From the NCBI GenBank assembly GCA_003576745.1, contig QEVR01000002.1:237884-301883 (forward strand): DNA of 64,000 nt, written 5' to 3'. A model generated the notes under the pieces. The model did not search any database, had not been told where the DNA came from, and worked only from the letters and a program-made list of their open reading frames with translations. The translations under genes were made by a program, and so were the position numbers. Of the stretch, positions 8,553 to 17,299 are shown in pieces. Within the stretch, counting starts at the first letter, position 1. Every line of letters starts with the position of its first letter. The DNA is from Candidatus Uhrbacteria bacterium (GTDB lineage Bacteria; Patescibacteriota; Patescibacteriia; 2-12-FULL-60-25).

Positions 8553-11500
8553 CTACTCTCTCGTTACCCGAAGTTTCACCGTATCCGGACCGAGCAGGGC
8601 TTCGAGTTCCCTGCAGATCTCCTCGTCAAACGCGATACGATACGAAGACTGGATGATGCGAGGACCCCGCTCATCGTCGATTTTGAAATACACGGGGTGT
8701 TGGCCGGGGCGCCTGTCGCAGCATTCGCGGAGACGGTGCAAAATAGAATCGGGAAGATGCGCGCGGAGATAGAGAATTATGGATGCCGGATCCTCCTGCG
8801 CCGCATGACGCACGCCGCGCGTTCCTCCGGCAGTATCCTGCGAATCCTCATTTTCCGAACGCTGAATATTGTTCTCCGTCATCATGATCTCGTCGATGTT
8901 CTCCGGCGTGATCTCGAAACAGGTCTCTGCGAGAAGTTTCATGTCCCCGTCTTTTTCCTGCGGCCGTCCGGTGACGCAAACAATCTTGTCGAGATCCCAT
9001 GCATCGGCCGTGTCTTTGAGCACGCGCGGGAACACTACGGTTTCCACGGAGCCGCTCATATCTTCGAGGGTCGCAAACACCATGGGATCGCCAGTCTTTG
9101 TATAAATTTTCTTAAATTCCGTAAGAACGCCGCCGCAACGCACGCGCTTGTCTTTTTTGTGCTCCGGTAGGGACGCAATCGGCACGAAATATCCGTCGAG
9201 TTTTTCCGCCACATCCTTGAATGGATGCGCTGATACGAAAAGGCCGAGAAGTTCCCGCTCCCACATGAGCACATCGCGGTTTGTGGCGGGCGGAGCGTGT
9301 TTGAGCTGGAGGCTCGGATGCGCCGCTTCCTCGGACACTCCGGCAAACAGGCTGGACTGCCCGCTTGCTGCCTCCTGTTCCATGCGTCGATGATACTCGA
9401 GCAAACTTTCGATATTGAACAGCAACTGATTGCGTTCCCCGAAAGTGTCGAGCGCGCCGGATTTGATGAGCACTTCCAGCATTTTCCGGTTAAATCCCCT
9501 TCCGGAAATGCGCCGGGCGAAATCCTGAATATCCTTGTACGGACCGCGCGCTTTCCGCTCGCGGACAATGGCCTGCACCACATCTTCGCCAAGGCCTTTA
9601 ATAGCGAGCAGACCGAAGCGAATCGTGGGGAGCGTGCCGATACGCCCCTTGATGACACCGAACCCGGCAAAGGATTCGTTCACGTCCGGCGGCAATACTG
9701 TCATGCCCATGCGCCGGCACTCTTCGACTTCAATGGTGATTCTGTCGGTGACGCTCGCATCCGAATTCATGAGCGCGGCCATAAAGCACGAGGGATAATG
9801 CGCCTTCAAATACGCCGTTTGATACGCAATCATGGCATAGCAGGCGGCATGCGACTTATTGAAGCCATACGCCGCAAACTCCTCGAACTGGTTGAAAATC
9901 TGTTCGGCGATGTTGCGCGCCACCTTGTTGGCCACGGATCCGTCGATGAATTTCTGCCGCATCTCGGCCATGAGCTTGGCGATTTTCTTTCCCATGGCCT
10001 TGCGGAGCGTATCGGCCTGCCCGCCCGTAAAACCCGCCATGTCCTTGGACACCTGCATGACCTGTTCCTGATACACGGGAATGCCGTACGTATTCGCGAG
10101 CGCATTTTCGAGCAATGGATGCGCGTAGGAAATTTTTTCTCTCCCGTGCTTGCGCTTAATGAACGATTCGATGAATTGCATGGGCCCGGGTCGGTACAAC
10201 GCCACCATGGCGATAATGTCTTCGATCTGCGTAGGCTTGAGCTCCTTGATATAGCGCTTCATGCCGTCCGATTCCAGCTGGAACACGCCCGTGGTCTCCG
10301 CGCGTCCGAGCAACTCATACGTAGCCTTGTCATCGAGCGGAATGGCGTCGATGTCCACGGTAACGCCATGCACGGCTTCCGTGATTTCGATGCAGTCGCG
10401 AATAACGGAGAGGTTCGAAAGACCGAGAAAGTCCATCTTCAGGAGGCCGACGACTTCGGTGGAATGCAGCGAATACTGCACCACCTGCTCCACGTCGCCT
10501 TTTTGCGCCTTCTGCAGCGGCGCAAAGCGGTCCAGCGCATCCGGGCCGATAACAATGCCGCAGGCATGCTGGGACGCGTGGCGCGCCGTGCCTTCCAGAC
10601 GAATGGCGAGATCGATAAGCTGGCGCACGCGCGGATCGCTTTCGTACAGCTCGCGGAGTTCGGGGTGCTCCTTTTTGGATTTTTCAAGCGGAATATGCCT
10701 CCCCTGCACGGGCGGAGGCACTGCCTTGGCCACGCGATCCACTTCCTGAAAACTCCAGCCGAGCACGCGGCCCACATCGCGCACGGCCGCGCGAGCCGCC
10801 ATGGTGCCGAAAGTGATAATACCGGCCACGCGGTCGCGGCCGTATTTGTCCATGACGTATTCGATGACGTCCTTGCGTTTAACGTCGTCGAAGTCCATGT
10901 CGATATCCGGCATGGAAATACGGTCCGGGTTCAGAAAACGCTCAAAAAGCAAACCGTACTTGAGCGGATCGAGATTGGTGATACCCAGCGTATAGGCAAC
11001 GATGGAACCGGCTGCGGATCCGCGACCCGGGCCTACCACGACGCCGTGATCCTTTGCCCATTTCACATAGTCGTACACAATCAAAAAGTAGCTGGCGAAT
11101 CCCATGCGCTCAATCGTTTCGAGCTCGAATCGCAGGCGTTCCGCCGCCTCGGCAGAGGCGGAAGGATATCGCCCCGCCAACCCCGCTTCACACAGCTCGC
11201 GAAGATAGCCGTCCGCGGTTTTTCCGAAAGGCAGATCAAAATTCGGAAGATGATTCACGCCGAGTTCGATGGTGACCGAACAGCGATCCGCGATGCGTCG
11301 TGTGTTTTCGACGGCTTCCGGCGCATGGCGGAATGCCTCGATCATTTCTTCCGGCGCGGACATGGAATAATCCACGCCCGCCATGGAGTGGCGGCTTTGG
11401 TCGGAAAGGAGTCTTCCATCATGAATGCACATGAGCGCGTCCTGCGCTTCGCTGTCTTCCGGTAGGAGATAGTGGATGTCCTTCGTGGCAACAATCGGCG

Positions 11501-12116
11501 CCCCCGTTTGTTTCGAAAGCGCGAGGAGCTTTTCATTCACGTCGTTCTGCGTGGGACTTTCGGGATGATATGCGAGTTCGAGAAAAAAATGCTCCTTGCC
11601 GAAAATGTCCTGATATTCGCGGACGACTTCCTCCGCTTTTTCCATGTCGCCCATGTGGAGCAATTTCGGAACTTCTCCCTTCAGGCATCCGGAAAGCGCG
11701 ATAATGCCCGCATGCTTTTCACGAAGCGCCTGTTTGTCCGTCCGCGCCCGATAATAAAAACCCTCTAAGAACGATTGTGAAACAATTTTGAGGAGATTGT
11801 GATACCCGTCATCCGTTTCCGCGAGCAAAGTAAGATGATAGGCCTGATCGTCCACGCGAGCGCGCTTGTCCGTAAGCTTCTCGCGCGCCACGTTCACCTC
11901 CACGCCGATAATGGGCTTGAGCCCCGCTTTTTTGCAGGCCTCATAAAATTCGATGGCGCCGTAGAGCGCGGCATGATCCGTAAGCGCAAGCGCATCATAG
12001 CCCAGCTCTTTCGCACGATCCACGAGATCGCCCACATCGCCCATGGCATCCGAGAGCGAATACATCGAATGGCAGTGCAGATGGACAAAGGGACTTTTGG
12101 CCGGAGTATCTGTCAT
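8553..12116 (-). CDS. dnaE: DNA polymerase III alpha subunit
   Basis: Replicative polymerase catalytic subunit, 1187 residues from the ATG at 12116 (MTDTPAKSPFVHLHCHS). Domains in order: N-terminal PHP domain with its metal ligands (HLHCHS at residues 12-17; ALTDHAALYG), the palm with the catalytic aspartates in PDIDMDF near residue 402, the thumb and fingers (YQEQVMQVSKDMAGF, GFNKSHAACYAMIAYQTAYL), helix-hairpin-helix, and the OB fold near RCGGVLTEFKKIYTKTGD. It is a DnaE1-type enzyme without an inserted exonuclease domain. A longer reading to 12236 encodes only intergenic repeat sequence, so I reject that start. No Shine-Dalgarno is seen. Confidence 0.97.
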   Translation of the reverse strand: MTDTPAKSPFVHLHCHSMYSLSDAMGDVGDLVDRAKELGYDALALTDHAALYGAIEFYEACKKAGLKPIIGVEVNVAREKLTDKRARVDDQAYHLTLLAETDDGYHNLLKIVSQSFLEGFYYRARTDKQALREKHAGIIALSGCLKGEVPKLLHMGDMEKAEEVVREYQDIFGKEHFFLELAYHPESPTQNDVNEKLLALSKQTGAPIVATKDIHYLLPEDSEAQDALMCIHDGRLLSDQSRHSMAGVDYSMSAPEEMIEAFRHAPEAVENTRRIADRCSVTIELGVNHLPNFDLPFGKTADGYLRELCEAGLAGRYPSASAEAAERLRFELETIERMGFASYFLIVYDYVKWAKDHGVVVGPGRGSAAGSIVAYTLGITNLDPLKYGLLFERFLNPDRISMPDIDMDFDDVKRKDVIEYVMDKYGRDRVAGIITFGTMAARAAVRDVGRVLGWSFQEVDRVAKAVPPPVQGRHIPLEKSKKEHPELRELYESDPRVRQLIDLAIRLEGTARHASQHACGIVIGPDALDRFAPLQKAQKGDVEQVVQYSLHSTEVVGLLKMDFLGLSNLSVIRDCIEITEAVHGVTVDIDAIPLDDKATYELLGRAETTGVFQLESDGMKRYIKELKPTQIEDIIAMVALYRPGPMQFIESFIKRKHGREKISYAHPLLENALANTYGIPVYQEQVMQVSKDMAGFTGGQADTLRKAMGKKIAKLMAEMRQKFIDGSVANKVARNIAEQIFNQFEEFAAYGFNKSHAACYAMIAYQTAYLKAHYPSCFMAALMNSDASVTDRITIEVEECRRMGMTVLPPDVNESFAGFGVIKGRIGTLPTIRFGLLAIKGLGEDVVQAIVRERKARGPYKDIQDFARRISGRGFNRKMLEVLIKSGALDTFGERNQLLFNIESLLEYHRRMEQEAASGQSSLFAGVSEEAAHPSLQLKHAPPATNRDVLMWERELLGLFVSAHPFKDVAEKLDGYFVPIASLPEHKKDKRVRCGGVLTEFKKIYTKTGDPMVFATLEDMSGSVETVVFPRVLKDTADAWDLDKIVCVTGRPQEKDGDMKLLAETCFEITPENIDEIMMTENNIQRSENEDSQDTAGGTRGVRHAAQEDPASIILYLRAHLPDSILHRLRECCDRRPGQHPVYFKIDDERGPRIIQSSYRIAFDEEICRELEALLGPDTVKLRVTRE

Positions 12117-12239
12117 AGGAGTTCCCCGCTGACGGCACAAGGCCTGCGGAAGAATGGGATGAGAGTAACCAATGCGCGGGAGGGATGGAAGGGCGGGACA
12201 GCAATTGGCGACTGACCATTGGCCATTGACGACCATTAG

Positions 12240-12400
12240 TGCATTTTTCCTGAATCCGGCGTAACCGGGATGAAGGATACCTCTCTCGGCTTGAACGCCT
12301 CTGCTTGTACCGATTCCCCGGAGAAAAAGGTGTTCGCGTCTCGACAGGGATCCCTCGTCACGCCTGTGGCGCTCCTCGGGAAGGAAGAATTGAAGCGTTG
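12240..12400 (+). repeat. Family-2 repeat (copy 1)
   Basis: Non-coding stretch between dnaE and the next gene. It contains GAAGGATACCTCTC near 12271 and ends with GACAGGGATCCCTCGTC near 12343-12361, forming imperfect inverted ends. The shared internal word CTGCTTGTACCGA (around 12302) also occurs in the copies at 37.7 and 40.7 kb. Total length is about 100-150 bp. No ORF of its own; it resembles a miniature inverted-repeat element. Confidence 0.6.
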
Positions 12401-12441
12401 GATGCTGATTCGTATATTCGTATTATATGTATGTATTCGTA

Positions 12442-12470
12442 ACAAAAAAACAGGATCGCTCCTGTCTTTT
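12442..12470 (-). terminator. Rho-independent terminator of the 12483-12824 gene
   Basis: On the minus strand, hairpin ACAGGA-GCGA-TCCTGT (12465-12450) is followed by a run of seven T (12449-12443). It lies 18 nt after the stop codon of the minus-strand gene ending at 12483. Confidence 0.8.
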
Positions 12471-12482
12471 CGTCGGTGAATA

Positions 12483-12824
12483 TTATCGCCTTCTTGATGA
12501 CCTCCGCCTCCGAGGCGTCTCGTCCTCTTCTTCATCCTCGTCCATCCAGTCACTTCGACGGTGTTCGAGATATTTCGCGAGGCTCTTGCCGCCCTTGGCA
12601 AGAATGCCGAGATAGCCCGCGGAAGATTCCAGTTTCCCGCGCATGCTGGTGAGCGCATCTTCGATGCGCGACACCTTCCGGCGCACGTCGCCCACAAAGC
12701 GATTGGCATTGCGAAGAAGCAGAGCGACTTCGAACAACAACCATGTAAGCATTGCGGCGATCCAAATGACGCCGATCGCAAGCACGAGATATAACAGGTC
12801 TCGCGTGGAATCTAATGTGATCAT
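12483..12824 (-). CDS. Small membrane protein with coiled coil
   Basis: 113 residues from ATG 12824 (MITLDSTRDLLYLVLAIG). One membrane helix (about 9-32) is followed by an amphipathic helical region (NANRFVGDVRRKVSRIEDAL) and a highly charged tail of acidic residues followed by arginines (DEDEEEDETPRRRRS). The layout resembles DUF948-type proteins, but I cannot assign it firmly. This is one of the few genes here with a plausible ribosome-binding site (GGAGGG 4 nt before ATG), and TATACT lies 18 nt upstream of the ATG. The frame open further upstream runs into family-1 repeat and is not used. Confidence 0.75.
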   Translation of the reverse strand: MITLDSTRDLLYLVLAIGVIWIAAMLTWLLFEVALLLRNANRFVGDVRRKVSRIEDALTSMRGKLESSAGYLGILAKGGKSLAKYLEHRRSDWMDEDEEEDETPRRRRSSRRR

Positions 12825-12879
12825 AACCCTCCGAGACAGAGTATAGCATACAAGTACCGCACGAGGTGAATGTGTATGC

Positions 12880-13230
12880 AAAAAAGGTGCTCGGGGAAGG
12901 TTGTCGCTGGGAGCTGTTGGCAATTGGCTATTGGAAAAAGAGGGCAAAGGGAACGGGTCTCGGGTTATACGGGGATCGGGTTACTGGTTACGGGTTATTG
13001 ATTATGGGGTTCGGGTTCTAGGATGAACAGCGCATCCTACAAACCTACGGTCTTACGGACCTACGATCCTACAGACCTAGGCTAAAGGGCAAAAGGTTCG
13101 GGTAGAATTTTGCTCCCCTACGCGACTACGCACTTTCCGCATACCGCATGGCCCGCGGCCCATACCTCACGACTCACGCCCTACGTCCTACGCAACTACG
13201 TACTCTTCCCCCCTACGCAACCCCCACTCC
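12880..13230 (+). repeat. Family-1 intergenic repeat (copy 2, long)
   Basis: About 350 bp with no gene. It starts with the conserved lead-in GAAGGTTGTCGCTGGGAGC and a GGCAATTGGCTATTGG segment, followed by an array of G-rich words (GGGAACGGGT, CGGGTTATAC, ACTGGTTACGGGTT). A middle section of CCTACGGTCTTACGGACC words follows, then a second G-rich run, the core GGTAGAATTTTGCTCCCC near 13101, and a C-rich tail of CCTACG, ACTCCC and CTACTTCCC words. It is the fullest copy and shows the whole modular order of the family. Confidence 0.8.
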
Positions 13231-14607
13231 CTACTTCCCACTCCTTGCGCCTTCATCCAATAACGTGCGGATACGGTAGCGCTGATAGGCGTCTTCATAA
13301 GCCATGAAGAGCGCGGTTTTGGTGTAAATATTCCCGGTGCCTTTCAATTGCAATGCTTCAAGAATCGGCTCATCGCCGCGGAGGAGGCCGGCAAGGATTT
13401 CTTCGGGAGACTTTCCGGCCCGGCGCTCTTCCGCATAGGCGCGGGCGCTGTTTGCAAAATCGTTTTTTGTCAGCTCACGGCTCAACGTTTTAATGGTTTC
13501 CGCCGGAACGGCGTACAGCGTCTTTTTTGCGGAATCGAGCGTATCATCGGCAATGTCGCTCCAATTGCCCTCTGAAACGTTTTCGATAAGCTTGGTGTCG
13601 AGGCCGGTTGCCGAACCCAGTCCGTCATGGACGAGCGCTTTTCCATCCTCACCGAGCAAGTTCTTTGCGCGGTCAAGCCATGTGCCGAGCGCTTCGCGCG
13701 CGGTGTCGAATTGCGCCTCCGGATCTTTGGCGGTTGCTTTGAGGGCTTGGAATGCTTTCGACGCGGCGTCGAGCATGGCCTGCCCGTCGCGCTGCGCATC
13801 CGGGTTCCCGGCCGTATCCCTGCCCGTGAATTTGCCGATGCCGAACCACATCCCGATGGTCCGCCGCATGTTCTCCCATCCCGTGCCGAGTTTTGTTAAT
13901 AAACCGGGACTCACGGCGTCTTTGACGCTCTCAAACCAGTTCAGGCCATTCGCCGTGAATACGTACTCCCCGTTCGGCAGACGAAGAATGCCGATGTGCA
14001 CCGGCTCCCCCTTTGCATTCCTGCCTTCAAAAACGGTTCCCTCCCCTTTTCCAAGACCTTCGATGGCGTCCTGAAAGGCGTCCGCGCTTTCCGCATCGAA
14101 TGACACGCCGCGCGACCCTTGAAAGCCGCAAGCGCCGTCTTCGTCCTTTCCATAGAGCGGTGCGCATTCGCACTGGCCGTCCTTGTTCTCGACTTCATGA
14201 TTCGCTTCATTGCATTGCGACGCGGCCTTTTTCGTTCCGTCATCATTGTCTCCCGCGTCGGATGAATCTTCTGTTTCCGCAGGTTCCGGCGGCATCATCG
14301 GTTCGGGCTCTTCGATTTCAGGCATGCGGCAGATATTGGCGTCCTTGATCCACGCACCGCCATTTTTTACGCATTCTTTTTCCCGTACCCAGACATCGAA
14401 TCCATGTTGCACATAGGCGTTCGCCGCCGTTTGCGACATGCCGACGCCCGCACAGAGCTGATTATGAAACGCGCATTTGCAGTATGCGGCTTTGACGATA
14501 ACGCCGCAGTAATCTTTTTTGATGTCATAAGCGCTTGCGGGCGCGGCAAAAAATACCAAGGCGGCGAGGGAGAACATCGCGAACACGAAAGTTTGAAGAG
14601 GTTTCAT
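13231..14607 (-). CDS. Secreted Cys-rich protein, unknown function
   Basis: About 458 residues from ATG 14607. A clear signal peptide (MKPLQTFVFAMFSLAALVFF, cleavage after APASA) is followed by a Cys-rich region (about 30-80), an acidic Glu/Pro/Asp linker (EEPEPMMPPEP), a short Cys-containing segment like an EGF fold (QCECAPLYGKDEDGACG), and a large alpha-helical C-terminal half with no Cys. In-frame ATGs at 14661 and 14643 would put extra polar residues before the signal sequence, so I prefer 14607. Probably exported and partly disulfide bonded; it may depend on the DsbA-like protein at 30.7 kb. Function unknown. Confidence 0.7.
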   Translation of the reverse strand: MKPLQTFVFAMFSLAALVFFAAPASAYDIKKDYCGVIVKAAYCKCAFHNQLCAGVGMSQTAANAYVQHGFDVWVREKECVKNGGAWIKDANICRMPEIEEPEPMMPPEPAETEDSSDAGDNDDGTKKAASQCNEANHEVENKDGQCECAPLYGKDEDGACGFQGSRGVSFDAESADAFQDAIEGLGKGEGTVFEGRNAKGEPVHIGILRLPNGEYVFTANGLNWFESVKDAVSPGLLTKLGTGWENMRRTIGMWFGIGKFTGRDTAGNPDAQRDGQAMLDAASKAFQALKATAKDPEAQFDTAREALGTWLDRAKNLLGEDGKALVHDGLGSATGLDTKLIENVSEGNWSDIADDTLDSAKKTLYAVPAETIKTLSRELTKNDFANSARAYAEERRAGKSPEEILAGLLRGDEPILEALQLKGTGNIYTKTALFMAYEDAYQRYRIRTLLDEGARSGK

Positions 14608-14715
14608 AGTAGCGTTAAATTCATCGTTCTTTTTCGAAAGCATGTTACGAGCATCTTCCATGACGGGAACGTACCGTATACATCCACGAATGCGGGGGCC
14701 GATGGAGCCGTCTTC

Positions 14716-17226
14716 TTATCGCATTTCTGCGCCGAACTTTTCCTTCAACCCCAAAAGAATCCTTTGCAAAAGGCCATCCACTTCCTCGGCCGTAAGCGTC
14801 CGATCCGGGGACGAAAAATCCAAATGCATCGCGACCGATTTTTTTCCGTCCGCAATGCCCTTGCCTGCATAGGTATCAAACCATTCCACGGCAGCTACGA
14901 GCGCATCCGCTTCGCGGATGGCGCGCGCGATATCGTCATATTCCACGTGCGTATCCACGATGACGGCAAGATCGCGTTTGGACTCCGGATACGGCGACGG
15001 CGCCGTAAAGCTCTTTATTCCCTTCGAAAGCGCGAAAATCTCTTTCAGAGGGCAGTCGATCATGGCCGCGCGTCCCTCAATCTTAACATTCGCGAGAATA
15101 TGCGGTGACACTTCTCCTACGGTTGCCAGCAGTTTCCCGTCCTTGAACGCCTGCGCCGTTCGGCCCGGATGCCAGAATCCCACCTGGGCAAATCGCTCCC
15201 AGATAACGTTATCAATACCGAACTCATAAAGAAGATGTTCCACAAATCCTTTTGCCTTTGCAAAACTGCCCTCACCGGCGAGGAATGCGCATCCGAGTTC
15301 CAACGATTCATCGGGAAGATCGGTCCACGCCTCCCCCCTCCGGTAATACACTTTCGCGACTTCGAACAAAGATTGTTCTCGATACCGTTCCTGATTCTCC
15401 GCGACGACCTGAAGAAGCGACGGAAGCAGGCTCGTGCGCATAAAGGCGAATTCCTCGGACAGCGGATTCTGCACATGCAGGCACGCGGACGAATCATACC
15501 CGGCTTTGCCGTAGAGCTCATCGGAGACGAACGAATAGGAATAGACTTCCGTGAGGCCGGCGCCTTTGGCGATGGTGCGGATATGGTCTTCCCAGACGAG
15601 TTCGGCATCCGTTCCGCGCGGCGCGGCATCGCCCACGGGAAGTTCGGCTGGAATGTTCGCATACCCGTACACGCGCGCGATCTCTTCCACCAAATCCTGC
15701 GCCTCCTCAATGTCATGGTCGCGCCACCAGGGAACCTGGGCGGCGATGACGCCTTTGGAGGCTTTGACGCCAAAACCGAGCGACGTCAAAATTTCGACCT
15801 GCTTTTTTTCCGGGATCTCCACGCCGATACGCGCGCTGACTTCCTTTGATGCGATAGAGAATGACAGCGGCTTGTAGACGTGAGTGCAGACGTCCGTGAC
15901 CGGGCCGGCGAGTTCGCCGCCGGCGAGTTCGAGCGTAAGTTCAATGGCGCGCGCGAGCGCGATAGGCGGAGCCTCCGTCGACAAACCTTTTTCGAATCGG
16001 AGCTGCGAGTCGGAATACAGATTGAGCCGGCGCGCGGTCCGCCGCACGGATACGGAATCGAAGGTCGCCGCTTCAAAAACGATATCCGTCGTGTCTTCAT
16101 ATGTACCTGAACGCTCACCGCCCATAATGCCAGCAACAGCCACCGGGCCTTCGGCATCGGCGATTACGAGCGTCTTGTCATCGAGCGCGTAGTCTTTGCC
16201 ATCCAGCGCTTTCACGGTCTCTTGGGGCTGGGCCAGACGGACGTGTATCTCTACTTCTTCCGCTTCCTGCTTCCCGCTTTCCGATTTCTTGCGAAGTCTG
16301 GCGACGTCGAAGACATGCAGGGGCTGCGCGTATTCGAGAAGCACATAATTGGTAATATCCACGAGCAGGTTAATGGAGTTCATGCCTGCGGCCATGAGCC
16401 GCTTTTTCATCCACCAGGGAGACGAACCGTTCTTCACGCCGTTGATGCGCGCGGCCATGTAACGCGGACAGAGGTCTTTGTCGTGCACGGTGACGGAGAG
16501 TTGCGAGTCGCGGGATTTAGATCGTGGGGAATCCAACACAGGCTCTTCCCAAAGAAAATCCCGCTCAAGAATGGCGGCGGCTTCGCGGCCGAAGCCGACC
16601 ATACCCATGGCATCCACACGATTGGACGTAACCTCAACATCCATAATGACATCGCCGGAAAGACCGAGGAGGTCGGCAAGGAGCGTGCCGGGCTTCATGA
16701 CATGTTCGAATACTCGTTTTTTTGAATGCTCGTCCTCGCTATCCGCCAATACGCCAATCCGCAATGCTTCTTCCAAGTCCAAAATCTCCCGTTCTTCGTG
16801 CGGAAACGCATCCGCAAGGCCAATTTCATTCGCCGCGCAAATCATGCCTTCGCTCTTTTCACCGCGAAGCTCCACCGGCTCAAGTTTTACGGGCTCTCCT
16901 TCCCCATGCCACTTCACATACGCACCCACAAGCGCAACAGCAACCCACTGATCCTTGCGGAGATTCGAACCTCCGCACACGATTTGTACAGGCGCAGTAT
17001 GCTGCGTTCCAACATTTACAATGGCAAGCTTCAGCTTATCGGCATTCGGATGCCGCTTCACCTCTAACACATGACCCACAACAACCTTGTGGAGCAATGC
17101 GTCCGCAGGAAAGATTTTTTCAACCGCCGGTCCGGACAAAGAAATACGCTTCGCAAACTCCTCGGGACTCACGTCCTCGAGGTCAGCATAGTGCTTCAGC
17201 CAATCGTAGCTCACCAAGCGATTCAT
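14716..17226 (-). CDS. pheT: Phenylalanyl-tRNA synthetase beta subunit
   Basis: 836 residues from ATG 17226 (MNRLVSYDWLKHYADLEDV). PheRS is an alpha2-beta2 class II enzyme. Domains in order: N-terminal B1, EMAP-like tRNA-binding domain (VVGHVLEVKRHPNADKLKLA), B3/B4 editing domain, B5, the catalytic-like B6/B7, and the C-terminal ferredoxin-fold anticodon-binding domain (PYPESKRDLAVIVD to the end). The full-length bacterial architecture is retained. An in-frame TTG 12 nt earlier is unlikely to be used. It follows pheS on the same strand after 73 nt, so the two probably share a transcript. Confidence 0.96.
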   Translation of the reverse strand: MNRLVSYDWLKHYADLEDVSPEEFAKRISLSGPAVEKIFPADALLHKVVVGHVLEVKRHPNADKLKLAIVNVGTQHTAPVQIVCGGSNLRKDQWVAVALVGAYVKWHGEGEPVKLEPVELRGEKSEGMICAANEIGLADAFPHEEREILDLEEALRIGVLADSEDEHSKKRVFEHVMKPGTLLADLLGLSGDVIMDVEVTSNRVDAMGMVGFGREAAAILERDFLWEEPVLDSPRSKSRDSQLSVTVHDKDLCPRYMAARINGVKNGSSPWWMKKRLMAAGMNSINLLVDITNYVLLEYAQPLHVFDVARLRKKSESGKQEAEEVEIHVRLAQPQETVKALDGKDYALDDKTLVIADAEGPVAVAGIMGGERSGTYEDTTDIVFEAATFDSVSVRRTARRLNLYSDSQLRFEKGLSTEAPPIALARAIELTLELAGGELAGPVTDVCTHVYKPLSFSIASKEVSARIGVEIPEKKQVEILTSLGFGVKASKGVIAAQVPWWRDHDIEEAQDLVEEIARVYGYANIPAELPVGDAAPRGTDAELVWEDHIRTIAKGAGLTEVYSYSFVSDELYGKAGYDSSACLHVQNPLSEEFAFMRTSLLPSLLQVVAENQERYREQSLFEVAKVYYRRGEAWTDLPDESLELGCAFLAGEGSFAKAKGFVEHLLYEFGIDNVIWERFAQVGFWHPGRTAQAFKDGKLLATVGEVSPHILANVKIEGRAAMIDCPLKEIFALSKGIKSFTAPSPYPESKRDLAVIVDTHVEYDDIARAIREADALVAAVEWFDTYAGKGIADGKKSVAMHLDFSSPDRTLTAEEVDGLLQRILLGLKEKFGAEMR

Positions 17227-17299
17227 ATGTTTATGCAATCAAACGAAGCCCGGCGCAGCCGAGTGAACGGTAATCGTAGGAAACGAGGACGTACATACT

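Noticed and set aside
9297-11465. A 722-codon open frame on the plus strand opposite dnaE
   Set aside because: It lies wholly antisense to an unmistakable dnaE, has no recognisable domain, and its composition (His/Arg-rich, HGH-type words) is what the antisense of dnaE codon use produces.
12117-12236. Upstream extension of dnaE by 40 codons
   Set aside because: The extension reads through low-complexity intergenic DNA before the PHP domain; MTDTPAKSPFVHLHCHS is the natural start.
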